The translations under genes were made by a program, and so were the position numbers. DNA of 64,000 bases, from positions 2,232,001-2,296,000 of the forward strand of contig NZ_CP088294.1 in the NCBI RefSeq assembly GCF_024666525.1, written 5' to 3'. Below, piece after piece: positions 27,435 to 35,895 of the stretch (its first letter is position 1; every line of letters begins with the position of its first letter). This DNA comes from Pseudomonas sp. J452. Lineage in GTDB: Bacteria > Pseudomonadota > Gammaproteobacteria > Pseudomonadales > Pseudomonadaceae. Below the pieces are notes generated by a model that ran no database searches, was not told the origin of the DNA, and saw only the letters and a list, made by a program, of their open reading frames with translations.

Positions 27435-28580
27435 ATGACGTTCCGCACGCTGTTCTGCGTATTGATCACGATGGTCTGGGGTTTTTCGCCCGTGGCTGCC
27501 GTCAAGGCCGAGCCCGGCATCAGTGCGCAGGAAGTGCGGGTGGGCATGGTCAATGCCCTGAGCGGCCCCGCTGCAGGGCTGGGTACGGGCATGAAGGCCG
27601 GCGCCGAAGCTTATTTCACCCGGGTCAATGCGGCTGGTGGCGTCAATGGCCGGCGCATAGTTCTGGTCAGCCGGGACGATGGTTACGAGCCGGCGCGAAC
27701 CGCGGCCATGACCCGTGAGCTGAGCGAGTCGGGCAATGTCTTCGCATTGCTCGGGTATGTTGGCACCCCCACCTCAAGGGCGGCCATGCCCATCGCCTTG
27801 CGGGCCGAGATTCCTTATCTGTTCCCCTTTACCGGCGCTGAGGTGTTGCGCGCGCCGGTACACAAATGGGTGTTCAATGTGCGCGCCTCCTATTTCGACG
27901 AAACCGAGGAAATGGTCGAACGCATGACCGCTGATCTGGGCATCACCAACGTCGCGCTGCTGATGCAGGACGACTCCTTCGGTGAGACGGTCAAGAGCGG
28001 GCTGGTCGGGGCCTTGTCCAAGCGCGCCCTGCGGATCCAGGCCGAGGCGCGGATCCAGCGCAATTCCCTGGAGGTTGCTGCGGCTGTCGAGTCGCTGCGC
28101 CGGGCCGAACCCGATGCCATCTTCTTTGTCGGTACCTACAAGCAGCTGGCTGCGGCCATCAAGCAGGCCAAGGCCCTGGGTATCAAGGCGCGTTTTTTCA
28201 CGGTGTCCTTCATCGGCACCGAGAACTTCATCGCCGAGGCCGGCGCGGATGGCGACGGGGTCTATATCAGCCAGGTCATGCCCTCGCCGCACGATGCCGC
28301 GCAGGCCCTGGTCAGGGATTATCGGGCGGACATCGCGCCCGCCGCTGTTGGTTACACCTCGCTGGAGGGCTATGTCGGCGCCGCCGTGTTCGTCGAGGCC
28401 CTGCGCCTGGCCGGCAGCGAGCCGACGCGGGCGAACCTGAGCAATGCCCTGGAGTTCCTCCGTGCCGACGTCGGTGGCTTCAAGGTCGAGTTCTCCCCGA
28501 CCGACCATCAGGGTTCCGATGCGGTCTTTCTGACCCGTATCCAGGGCGGCAAGGCCATTCCGGTCGAACGCATGCAATAG
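27435..28580 (+). CDS. Orphan Leu/Ile/Val-type periplasmic binding protein
   Basis: A 381-residue type I periplasmic binding protein (Peripla_BP_6). A signal peptide of about 25 residues ends AAVKA. The mature part follows the LivK pattern: VRVGMVNALSGPAAGLGTGMKAGAEAYFTRVNAAGGVNGRRIVLVSRDDGYEP, FALLGYVGTPTS, and VFNVRASYFDETEEMV. The ATG follows GGAG at 5 bases. No permease or ATPase is adjacent, so it may serve a transporter elsewhere or act as a periplasmic ligand sensor. The ligand cannot be told from sequence. Confidence 0.88.
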   Translation: MTFRTLFCVLITMVWGFSPVAAVKAEPGISAQEVRVGMVNALSGPAAGLGTGMKAGAEAYFTRVNAAGGVNGRRIVLVSRDDGYEPARTAAMTRELSESGNVFALLGYVGTPTSRAAMPIALRAEIPYLFPFTGAEVLRAPVHKWVFNVRASYFDETEEMVERMTADLGITNVALLMQDDSFGETVKSGLVGALSKRALRIQAEARIQRNSLEVAAAVESLRRAEPDAIFFVGTYKQLAAAIKQAKALGIKARFFTVSFIGTENFIAEAGADGDGVYISQVMPSPHDAAQALVRDYRADIAPAAVGYTSLEGYVGAAVFVEALRLAGSEPTRANLSNALEFLRADVGGFKVEFSPTDHQGSDAVFLTRIQGGKAIPVERMQ

Positions 28581-28619
28581 CCGGGCAGGCCGGGCAGTTG
28601 AGTGCCTGGCCTGCCCGGC
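28580..28619. terminator. Bidirectional hairpin between binding-protein gene and dppF
   Basis: GCCGGGCAGGCC (28580-28591) and GGCCTGCCCGGC (28608-28619) form a perfect 12-bp stem; the loop can pair further (GGCA/TGCC). It starts at the last base of the upstream stop codon and ends 3 bases before the dppF stop. No T run, so it may work with Rho or as a 3' stabiliser. Confidence 0.7.
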
Positions 28620-28622
28620 GAC

Positions 28623-29594
28623 TCAGCTGTTGATCGCTTCCGCGTGGTGACAGGCCACCTGCCGCGCCTCGAGCAGGCGTAGCTGTGGCACTTCCTGTTG
28701 GCAGCGTGCGCTGGCGTGCGGGCAGCGCTGGTGAAAGGCGCAGCCGGACGGCGGATCGAGCGGGTTGGGCAACTCGCCGACTATCTTGATCTTCGGCTTG
28801 CTTGGGTCCGGGTGCAGGGTCGGCGTGGCCGACAGCAGCGCCTGGGTGTAAGGGTGCAGCGGGCGCGCATAGATCTCCGCGCTGGGGCCCATCTCCACTG
28901 GGCGGCCGAGGTACATCACCAGTACATCGTCGGCGACATGGCGCACCACCGAGAGGTTGTGCGAGATGAACACATAGCCGGTGTTGAACTCTTCCTGCAG
29001 GTCCATAAACAGGTTGAGCACCTGGGCCTGGATCGACACGTCCAGCGCCGAGGTCGGCTCGTCCGCCACCAGCACCTTGGGGTTGAGCATCATCGCCCGG
29101 GTCAGGGCGATGCGCTGGCGCTGGCCGCCGGAGAACATGTGCGGATAGCGCTGGTAATGCTCGGGGCGCAGGCCGACCTGCTGCATCATCGCCTGCACCC
29201 GCTCGCGGCGCTCGGCGCGGCTCAGTTTGGTATTGATCTGCAGCGGTTCGGCCAGCTGGTCGCCGATCTTCTGCCGTGGATTGAGCGAGGCGTAGGGGTT
29301 CTGGAACACCATCTGCACGTCGCGGCGCAGCTGCTGGCGCTGGTGCTTGTCGGCGCCGGCCACCTCCTGCCCGGCGATCTGCAGCGAACCGGAGCTGGGC
29401 TGCTCGATCAGGGTCAGGGCACGCGCCAGGGTCGACTTGCCGCAGCCGGACTCGCCGACCACCGCCAGGGTCTTGCCGGCGGCGAGGTCGAAGGACACAC
29501 CATTCAGGGCCCGCACCAGGGCGGCAGGCTTGAACAGGCCGCGGGAAATTTCGTAGTGGCGGGTGAGATCACGGGCCGTCAGCACAATGCTCAT
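28623..29594 (-). CDS. dppF: Dipeptide ABC transporter ATP-binding protein DppF
   Basis: A 323-residue oligopeptide-type ATPase with Walker A VGESGCGKSTLAR, signature FSGGQRQRIALTRA, Walker B VLVADEPTSALD and the C-terminal oligo_HPY extension (GELPNPLDPPSGCAFHQRCPHA) with its Cys residues that are typical of Dpp/Opp ATPases and may hold an iron-sulfur cluster. Last gene of dppABCDF; its ATG overlaps the dppD stop by one base. Confidence 0.94.
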   Translation of the reverse strand: MSIVLTARDLTRHYEISRGLFKPAALVRALNGVSFDLAAGKTLAVVGESGCGKSTLARALTLIEQPSSGSLQIAGQEVAGADKHQRQQLRRDVQMVFQNPYASLNPRQKIGDQLAEPLQINTKLSRAERRERVQAMMQQVGLRPEHYQRYPHMFSGGQRQRIALTRAMMLNPKVLVADEPTSALDVSIQAQVLNLFMDLQEEFNTGYVFISHNLSVVRHVADDVLVMYLGRPVEMGPSAEIYARPLHPYTQALLSATPTLHPDPSKPKIKIVGELPNPLDPPSGCAFHQRCPHASARCQQEVPQLRLLEARQVACHHAEAINS

Positions 29595-30580
29595 CAGGCC
29601 ACCTCCGGGCTCATATCGAGAGACAGGTTGAGGGGGTAGAAGCAGCGCACCGCGCCACGCTCATGCGGCTCCAGGGCCGGGCGTTGCACGCTGCAGTTCG
29701 GCTGGGCGTACGGGCAGCGTGGTGACAGCAGGCAGCCGGCGGGGCGGTCATAGCGGCCGGGCACGATTCCCGGCAGGGTGGCCAGGCGGCTGGCGCCCAG
29801 GCTGTGTTCGGGAATCGCCTTGAGCAGCGCCTCGGTGTAGGGGTGGGTCGGCGCATCGAACAGGGTCGGCACGCTGCCGATTTCCACGGCCTGGCCGGCG
29901 TACATCACGCAGACTCGGTCGGCGGTCTCGGCGACCACCGCCAGGTCGTGGGTGATCAGCACCAGGCCCATACCTTCGTCACGCTGCAGGTCGAGCAGCA
30001 GGTCCATGATTTGCGCCTGGATGGTCACGTCGAGCGCGGTGGTCGGTTCGTCGGCGATCAGCAGCTTGGGCTCGGCGGCGATCGCCATGGCAATCGCCAC
30101 GCGCTGACTCATGCCACCGGAGAGCTGGTGCGGGTAGGCGTCCAGGCGGCTGGCGGCGCCGGGAATCTCCACCCGCTCCAGCAGCTGCAGGGCGCGGGCG
30201 CGAGCGGTCTTGCCCTTGAGGCCGAGGTGCTGGCGCAACACTTCCTCGATCTGGAAGCCCACCGTGTAGCTGGGGTTGAGGGCGGTCATGGGGTCCTGGA
30301 AGACCATCGCCAGATCCTTGCCGACGACAGTCCGGCGCTGCTTGCCCTTGAGCTTGAGCATGTCGTGGCCGTCGAAAATCAGGCTGTCGGCGTGGACTAT
30401 GCCGGGGGCGTCGATCAGACCCATCAGGGCCATCATGGTCACCGATTTGCCGGAGCCGGACTCGCCGACGATGGCCAGCACTTCGCCCTTGTCCACGGAC
30501 AGGTCGAGACCGTCGACCACCGGAATGGCGTTGGCGTCGCCGAAGCGAACGGACAGATTGCGGATGTTGAGCAGGCTCAT
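29594..30580 (-). CDS. dppD: Dipeptide ABC transporter ATP-binding protein DppD
   Basis: A 328-residue ATPase partner of DppF. Walker [10 protein letters not shown], signature [14 protein letters not shown], Walker [13 protein letters not shown] and a C-terminal oligo_HPY region ([22 protein letters not shown]). The ATG at 30580 ([14 protein letters not shown]) is preferred to the longer start at 30610, which has no conserved sequence. Separated from dppC by a 61-base palindromic repeat. Confidence 0.94.
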   Translation of the reverse strand: MSLLNIRNLSVRFGDANAIPVVDGLDLSVDKGEVLAIVGESGSGKSVTMMALMGLIDAPGIVHADSLIFDGHDMLKLKGKQRRTVVGKDLAMVFQDPMTALNPSYTVGFQIEEVLRQHLGLKGKTARARALQLLERVEIPGAASRLDAYPHQLSGGMSQRVAIAMAIAAEPKLLIADEPTTALDVTIQAQIMDLLLDLQRDEGMGLVLITHDLAVVAETADRVCVMYAGQAVEIGSVPTLFDAPTHPYTEALLKAIPEHSLGASRLATLPGIVPGRYDRPAGCLLSPRCPYAQPNCSVQRPALEPHERGAVRCFYPLNLSLDMSPEVA

Positions 30581-30629
30581 GGGCGGCGCTCTTGTCGCGG
30601 TGCGTTGCACGAGGTGGCTGGCGGCAGTT

Positions 30630-30690
30630 GTAGCCCGGACTTCAGTCCGGGAGCGCTTGGCGGGTTGTCCCGGACTGAAGTCCGGGCTAC
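30630..30690. repeat. GTAGCCCGGA-family inverted repeat between dppC and dppD
   Basis: GTAGCCCGGACTTCAGTCCGGG is inverted as CCCGGACTGAAGTCCGGGCTAC. It has the same frame as the GTAGCCCGGATGCAATCCGGG family with a different core (ACTTCAGT), so it is a sequence variant of that family. Confidence 0.85.
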
Positions 30691-30712
30691 TGGGTTTCGC
30701 ATGCTGGGCTCC

Positions 30713-31624
30713 TTACTGCGCATTCTTCAGTTTCGGGTCGAGCGCATCGCGCAGCCCGTCGCCCATCAGGTTGATTGCCAGCACGCTAAGCAGGATGGTC
30801 AGGCCCGGCAGCGACACCACCCACCAGGCCCGTTCGATGTAGTCGCGTGCCGAGGCCAGCATGGTGCCCCACTCAGGGGTGGGCGGTTGTACGCCGAGGC
30901 CGAGGAAGCCCAGCGCTGCGGCATCGAGGATGGCCGAGGAAAAGCTCAGGGTGGCCTGCACGATCAGCGGCGCCATGCAGTTGGGCAACACGGTGACGAA
31001 CATCAGGCGCAGGGTGCCGGCGCCGGCCAATTGCGCGGCGGTAACATAGTCGCGACCCAGCTCGCCCATCACCGCGGCGCGGGTCAGGCGTACATAGGAC
31101 GGCAGCGAGACCACGGCGATGGCGATCACCGTGTTGAGCAGGCCAGGGCCAAGGATGGCGACGATGGCCACGGCCAGCAGCAGCGAGGGCAGGGCCAGCA
31201 TCACGTCCATCAAACGCATGATCGAGGGCCCGAGCAGACGCGGGAAAAAGCCGGCGGTGAGGCCCAGCAGCACACCGGGCAGCAGCGATAGCAGCACCGA
31301 GGTCAGGCCGATCAGCAGCGACAGGCGCGCACCAAAGATCAGTCGCGAGAGCAGGTCGCGGCCCAGCTCGTCGGTGCCGAGGAGGAATTGCGCCTGGCCG
31401 CCTTCCAGCCACACCGGCGGCGTGAGCAGGAAGTCGCGGAACTGCTCGCTGGGGTCATGCGGTGCGACCCAGGGCGCGAACAGCGCGCAGAACACGATCA
31501 GCAGCATGAACAGCAGGCCGCCGACGGCGCCCTTGTTGTGGGCGAAGGCCTGCCAGAACTCCTTCAGTGGCGAGGGGTAGAGCAGGGCCTGGTCGGCACC
31601 CGGCAGGGTCGTGGTTTGAGTCAT
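30713..31624 (-). CDS. dppC: Dipeptide ABC transporter permease DppC
   Basis: A 303-residue inner-membrane permease with six helices, an N-terminal OppC_N segment (EFWQAFAHNKGAVGGLLFMLLIVFCALFAPW) and the EAA-like loop preceding AAALGFLGLGVQPPTPEWG. It pairs with DppB. The start lies 12 bases after the dppB stop. Confidence 0.94.
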   Translation of the reverse strand: MTQTTTLPGADQALLYPSPLKEFWQAFAHNKGAVGGLLFMLLIVFCALFAPWVAPHDPSEQFRDFLLTPPVWLEGGQAQFLLGTDELGRDLLSRLIFGARLSLLIGLTSVLLSLLPGVLLGLTAGFFPRLLGPSIMRLMDVMLALPSLLLAVAIVAILGPGLLNTVIAIAVVSLPSYVRLTRAAVMGELGRDYVTAAQLAGAGTLRLMFVTVLPNCMAPLIVQATLSFSSAILDAAALGFLGLGVQPPTPEWGTMLASARDYIERAWWVVSLPGLTILLSVLAINLMGDGLRDALDPKLKNAQ

Positions 31625-31636
31625 GTCCGGGCCTCC

Positions 31637-32647
31637 TTATTTCTGATGGCGAATGCGTGGGTTGACCAGACCGTAGAGCACATCCACGACGAAGTTGACC
31701 AGGATCACCAGGCAGGCGATCAGCAGGATGCCGTTCTGCACCACCGGGTAGTCACGGGCGCCGATGGCCTCGATCAGCCACTTGCCGATGCCCGGCCAGG
31801 AGAAGATGGTCTCGGTCAGCACCGCGCCGGCCAGCAGGGCGCCGACCTGCAGGCCGAACACCGTGAGCACCGGGATCAGCGCGTTGCGCAGGCCATGCAC
31901 GAACACCACGCGCGCCGGCGACAGGCCCTTGGCGCGGGCTGTGCGCACGTAGTCCTCGCGCAGCACTTCGAGCATGGCCGAACGGGTCATCCGCGCGATC
32001 ACCGCCAGGGGGATGGTGCCGAGCACGATGGCCGGCAGGATCAGGTGCTTGAGGGCGTCGACGAAGGCGCCTTCTTCGTCGCTGAGCAGGGTGTCGATCA
32101 GCATGAAGCCGGTGACCGGGGTGATGTCGTAGAGCAGGTCGATGCGTCCGGACACCGGCGTCCAGCCCAGGTACACGGAGAAGAACATGATCAGCAGCAG
32201 GCCCCACCAGAAGATCGGCATGGAGTAACCGGCCAGGGAAATGCCCATCACCCCATGGTCGAACAGCGAGCCACGCTTGAGCGCGGCGATCACCCCGGCG
32301 ATCAGGCCCAGGGTGCCAGCGAACAGCAGGGCGGCCAGGGATAGCTCCAGGGTCGCCGGGAACAGGGTTAGGAACTCGTCCCACACCCCTTCGCGGGTGC
32401 GCAGCGACTGGCCCAGATCGCCCTGGGCCAGCTGACTGATGTAGTCCAGGTACTGCGCCGGAAGGGGCTTGTCCAGGCCCAGGCGGTGCATGGCTTCGGC
32501 GTGCATCTCGGGATCGACCCGGCGCTCGCCCATCATCACCTCCACCGGATCGCCGGGGATCAGGCGGATCAGGGCGAAGGTCAGCAGGGTGACGCCGAAG
32601 AAGGTGGGGATCAGCAGCCCCAGGCGTCTGGCTATGAAGGACAGCAT
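31637..32647 (-). CDS. dppB: Dipeptide ABC transporter permease DppB
   Basis: A 336-residue permease with six helices. The N-terminus MLSFIARRLGLLIPTFFGVTLLTFALIRLIPGDP is the standard DppB/OppB start, which fixes the ATG at 32647; the longer frame to 32731 runs into intergenic sequence. The EAA loop (ARAKGLSPARVVFVHGLRNALIP) is present. GGAG lies about 12 bases upstream, a loose spacing. Confidence 0.93.
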   Translation of the reverse strand: MLSFIARRLGLLIPTFFGVTLLTFALIRLIPGDPVEVMMGERRVDPEMHAEAMHRLGLDKPLPAQYLDYISQLAQGDLGQSLRTREGVWDEFLTLFPATLELSLAALLFAGTLGLIAGVIAALKRGSLFDHGVMGISLAGYSMPIFWWGLLLIMFFSVYLGWTPVSGRIDLLYDITPVTGFMLIDTLLSDEEGAFVDALKHLILPAIVLGTIPLAVIARMTRSAMLEVLREDYVRTARAKGLSPARVVFVHGLRNALIPVLTVFGLQVGALLAGAVLTETIFSWPGIGKWLIEAIGARDYPVVQNGILLIACLVILVNFVVDVLYGLVNPRIRHQK

Positions 32648-32717
32648 TGCGTTGGGGTACTCCGCATCATCAGGGTTTGCCCTTGTGGGGCGTTGCTTAT
32701 GGCCAGGATCATGCTCT

Positions 32718-32784
32718 GTAGGAGCGAGCATCGCGAGCGAAGCTTTTCATAGGCCAACGTTCGCGAGCAGAGCTCACTCCTACG
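32718..32784. repeat. GTAGGAGCGAGC-type inverted repeat (third palindrome family)
   Basis: GTAGGAGCGAGCATCGCGAGCG is opposed to TTCGCGAGCAGAGCTCACTCCTAC across about 22 bases. The ends resemble the dominant REP family (GTAGGAGC...) but the core is CATCGCGAGC, so it is a distinct REP class. Confidence 0.8.
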
Positions 32785-32800
32785 CTGTTCGAATAGCCGG

Positions 32801-32862
32801 TAGCCCGGATGGAATCCGGGGCTTTGTGGGCGCTGTGCCCCCCGGATTGCATCCGGGCTACC
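32801..32862. repeat. GTAGCCCGGA-family inverted repeat between dppA and dppB
   Basis: GTAGCCCGGATGGAATCCGGGG faces CCCCGGATTGCATCCGGGCTAC. It lies 16 bases from the preceding repeat, so two different palindrome families stand side by side in the dppA-dppB gap. Confidence 0.88.
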
Positions 32863-32908
32863 GGCTGCAGAATGAGTCCGGACGGCGCGTGGCCGCCCGG
32901 TAAGTGGC

Positions 32909-34510
32909 TTACTTGCCGACGCCCACACCGTAGAAGGAGTTGAGCGCGAACGGGCTGATCTTGAAGTCCTGCACGCTCTTGCGCATCGGTTGGTACACGG
33001 TGGAGTGGGCGATCGGGGTGATCGGCACCTGGGCCTTGAGGATGTGCTGGGCCTGCTTGTACAGGGCGGTGCGCTCGGCCACGTCGGTGGTGCGCTTGGC
33101 CGCCTGGACCAGCTTGTCGTAGGAGGCGTCGCACCACTTGGAGAAGTTGTTGCCGTCCACCGCGTCGCAGCCGTAGAGGGTGCCCAGCCAGTTGTCCGGA
33201 TCACCGTTGTCGCCGCTCCAGCCGATCAGCATGGCGTCATGCTCGCCGCCCTTGGCGCGCTTGAGGTACTCGCCCCACTCGTAGCTGACGATCTTCGCCT
33301 TGATGCCGACCTTGGCCCAGTCGGCCTGCAGCATTTCGGCCATCAGCTTGGCGTTGGGGTTGTACGGGCGCTGCACCGGCATGGCCCACAGGGTGATCTC
33401 GGTGCCCTCGGCGACGCCGGCCGCCTTGAGCAGGGCCTTGGCCTTCTCCGGGTCGAAGGCCGGGTCCTTGACGGTTTCGTCGTAGGACCACTGGGTCGGC
33501 GGCATGCCGTTCACCGCCAGCTGGCCGGCGCCCTGGTACACGGCATCGATGATCGCCTGCTTGTTCACCGCCATGTCCAGCGCCTGGCGCACTTCCAGCT
33601 GGTCGAACGGCTTGTGGGTGACGTTGTAGGCGATGTAACCGAGGTTGAAGCCGGCCTGTTCAGGCATGGCCAGGTTCGGGTCTTTCTTCAGCGACTCGAG
33701 GTCAGCCGGGCGCGGGAACAGGGTGATCTGGCATTCGCCGGCCTTGAGCTTCTGCATGCGCACCGAGGCGTCGGTGTTGATGGCGAAGATCAGGTTGTCG
33801 ATCTTCACGTCTTCCGGCAGCCAGTAGTCCTGGTTGCCGGTGAAGCGGATCTGCGCATCCTTCTGGTAACGCTTGAACACGAACGGCCCGGTGCCGATCG
33901 GCTTCTGGTTGATGTCGGCGGCCTGGCCGGCCTTGAGCAGCTGGTCGGCGTACTCGGCGGACTGGATCGAGGCGAAGCTCATCGCCAGGTTCTGGATAAA
34001 GGCCGCGTCGACATTGTTCAGGCTGAACTTGACCGTCATGTCGTCGAGCTTTTCCAGCTTGGCGATATTGGCGTCCATGCCCATGTCGGTGAAATAGGGG
34101 AATTCGGCGGGGTAGGCCTTACGGAACGGGTGTTCCTTGTCGAGCATGCGCTGGAAGGTGAACAGCACGTCGTCGGCGTTGAACTCGCGAGTCGGCTTGA
34201 AGTACTCGGTGCTGTGGAACTTTACGCCGGGGCGCAGGTGGAAGGTGTAGCTGAGGCCGTCGGCGCCGATATCCCACTTCTCGGCCAGGCCGGGGACGAC
34301 GGCGGTGCCGCCACGCTCGAACTGGGTCAGGCGGTTGAACATGGTTTCCGCAGCGGCATCGAAGTCGGTGCCGGTGGTGTACTGACCGGGGTCGAAGCCG
34401 GCAGGGCTGCCTTCGGAGCAGAACACCAGGTTGCTGGCGGCGCTGGCGAGCGGAGCGCTGGCGATCAGCCCAGCGGCGAGAAGTGTATGGATGACGGCGT
34501 TTTTACGCAT
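32909..34510 (-). CDS. dppA: Dipeptide ABC transporter periplasmic binding protein DppA
   Basis: A 533-residue type II periplasmic binding protein (SBP_bac_5). The signal peptide is MRKNAVIHTLLAAGLIASAP...ASA. The mature protein starts SNLVFCSEGSPAGFDPGQYTTGTDFDAA and carries DppA segments such as RPGVKFHSTEYFKPTREFNADDVLFTFQRM and WSGDNGDPDNWLGTLYGCDAV. First gene of dppABCDF. A 261-base gap with two palindromes separates it from dppB and probably allows a higher level of the binding protein. Confidence 0.95.
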   Translation of the reverse strand: MRKNAVIHTLLAAGLIASAPLASAASNLVFCSEGSPAGFDPGQYTTGTDFDAAAETMFNRLTQFERGGTAVVPGLAEKWDIGADGLSYTFHLRPGVKFHSTEYFKPTREFNADDVLFTFQRMLDKEHPFRKAYPAEFPYFTDMGMDANIAKLEKLDDMTVKFSLNNVDAAFIQNLAMSFASIQSAEYADQLLKAGQAADINQKPIGTGPFVFKRYQKDAQIRFTGNQDYWLPEDVKIDNLIFAINTDASVRMQKLKAGECQITLFPRPADLESLKKDPNLAMPEQAGFNLGYIAYNVTHKPFDQLEVRQALDMAVNKQAIIDAVYQGAGQLAVNGMPPTQWSYDETVKDPAFDPEKAKALLKAAGVAEGTEITLWAMPVQRPYNPNAKLMAEMLQADWAKVGIKAKIVSYEWGEYLKRAKGGEHDAMLIGWSGDNGDPDNWLGTLYGCDAVDGNNFSKWCDASYDKLVQAAKRTTDVAERTALYKQAQHILKAQVPITPIAHSTVYQPMRKSVQDFKISPFALNSFYGVGVGK

Positions 34511-34732
34511 GTTGACCTCAGGTTTGTGGTTGTTGTCATCGTGAGGGGCGCTTTGTGAGCACCTTGCGCGAAACTATGCACGGCATATGCCGGGCAACAA
34601 CGTTAAGCCGAGATCAGTGTAGAAGACGGGGGGAAGCTGTAAGTCGGTGTCGCATTTGTACAAATCGGGCGGTGGTTGCCCTGGCTGGCCGTTACCCATG
34701 GAGTCACCGCAGGTAACGGCGCATGCACAAAG

Positions 34733-34806
34733 TGAGAGCCTGTTTGGGGTCTTTTGAGCTAGAGCCAGGCAAGGCCGGCGATCAAGTGATCGTGAACAAG
34801 CTCTCA
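34733..34806. mobile_element. Short MITE-like element, internally deleted copy
   Basis: The ends TGAGAGCCTGTTTGGG and (inverted) TGAGAGCTTGTTCACGATC match the termini of the longer element at 41781-41926, and the inner GAGCTAGAGCCAGGCAAGGC matches its left interior. At 74 bases it is half the length of the other copy, which suggests an internal deletion. Confidence 0.6.
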
Positions 34807-34869
34807 GAACCTCGTTACGATTTTTTGCATCGCTACAGCAGTGTGTAGGGCAGGTGCGGTGCGCTTTTG

Positions 34870-35010
34870 CCCCCTCTCCCATTCACGGGAGAGGGCTGCA
34901 TGGATGTAGGACGTAGAGTGACGCAGGAAGCCAAAGCCGAGGACTGGGGGAGAGGGCGAGTGGGCCAATACCCTCTCCCCCAGCCCCTCTCCCACAAGTG
35001 TGAGAGGGGA
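34870..35010. repeat. CTCTCCC-type inverted repeat element, copy 3
   Basis: CCCCTCTCCCATTCACGGGAGAGGG is followed by GGGGGAGAGGG, then CCCTCTCCCCCAGCCCCTCTCCCAC and a final GTGAGAGGGG. The middle section (TGATGTAGGACGTAGAGTGACGCAGGAAGCC-like) resembles the middle of copy 1 in inverse orientation. Confidence 0.75.
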
Positions 35011-35024
35011 GTTTTCAAGCGTTC

Positions 35025-35738
35025 TCAGGGCATCTGTATCTCGATTACCCCATCAGCCGCCATGCTCACCTTGCTGCTGCCCGCCTCGATCTGCGGTGCC
35101 GGGGCGCTTTTGCTGAAGCTGCCGCTGTCCATCGCCATGGCGCGCATCGGCATCACCGGCTGGAAGCCGCCGCTGTTTAGGTTGAGGCTGACCAGCTTGT
35201 AGCCCGAACCGCCGAGTGCTTCGGTGGCCAGCTGGGCGCGGGCCTTGAAGGCGGCGACGGCTTCCTTGATCAGCGCGTCTTCGCTCTGCTGGCGAGTGGC
35301 GTCGGCCACGGCGAAGTTCATTTCGGCCATCTTCAGCTCGCCGAGCAGATCGGCACTGAGTTGCGCCAGGCTGGCGAAGTCGGCGCTTTCCAGACGCACT
35401 TCGGCGCGCTCGCGCCAGGCGCTGATCTTGCTGCCTTCATCTTCATACACCGGGTAGCTGTTGCGGTTGCCCAGGCTGACGCTAACGCCCTTGACCTTGC
35501 GCGCCTGCTCGACAGCCTTGTTCAGGGTGGTAGTGATGGCCGCGGCCAGTTTGCCCGGGTCCTTGTCTTGCGCCTCGCTGTAGAGGGTCACGTACATGCG
35601 GTCGTGGGCCACTTCCTGGCCGACTTCGGCGCGCAAGGCGATCTGGTTGTAGCGGGCCTCGTCAGCCAGGCTCGACAGGCTGGTCAGGGCGATGACACCG
35701 AATACGACGGTGGCGGCGAGGCGGTTGAGCGTGTGCAT
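35025..35738 (-). CDS. SIMPL-domain (DUF541) periplasmic protein
   Basis: A 237-residue protein with a signal peptide (about 25 residues, ending SSLADE) and one SIMPL domain: VGQEVAHDRMYVTLYSEAQDKDP, VKGVSVSLGNRNSYPVYED and ALIKEAVAAFKARAQLATEALGGSGYKLV. The family resembles a mammalian signalling adaptor fold; bacterial members are periplasmic and have no settled function. It stands alone on the minus strand, divergent from roxS. Confidence 0.9.
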   Translation of the reverse strand: MHTLNRLAATVVFGVIALTSLSSLADEARYNQIALRAEVGQEVAHDRMYVTLYSEAQDKDPGKLAAAITTTLNKAVEQARKVKGVSVSLGNRNSYPVYEDEGSKISAWRERAEVRLESADFASLAQLSADLLGELKMAEMNFAVADATRQQSEDALIKEAVAAFKARAQLATEALGGSGYKLVSLNLNSGGFQPVMPMRAMAMDSGSFSKSAPAPQIEAGSSKVSMAADGVIEIQMP

Positions 35739-35895
35739 AGAGACTCCTTGCGAGTAATTGTCCTAGGGGTAGACGCGCATATCTGACCAGGCGGGTTAGG
35801 CTCTGTTCCCGTTTTTTCGGGCTGCGGCGAGTTGCCGCAGGCAGGCGGCCGGCACAGGCCTCTGGTTATACTCGCCGCAGTCTGCCGGAGCCACC

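Larger units (their letters stand above)
34511..35024. other. dppA upstream region with repeats
   Basis: A 514-base gap upstream of dppA and downstream of the SIMPL gene (both minus strand). It holds a short MITE-like copy (34733-34806) and a CTCTCCC-type composite (34870-35010). A palindrome GGCATATGCC lies at about 34582. No gene is supported here. Confidence 0.6.
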
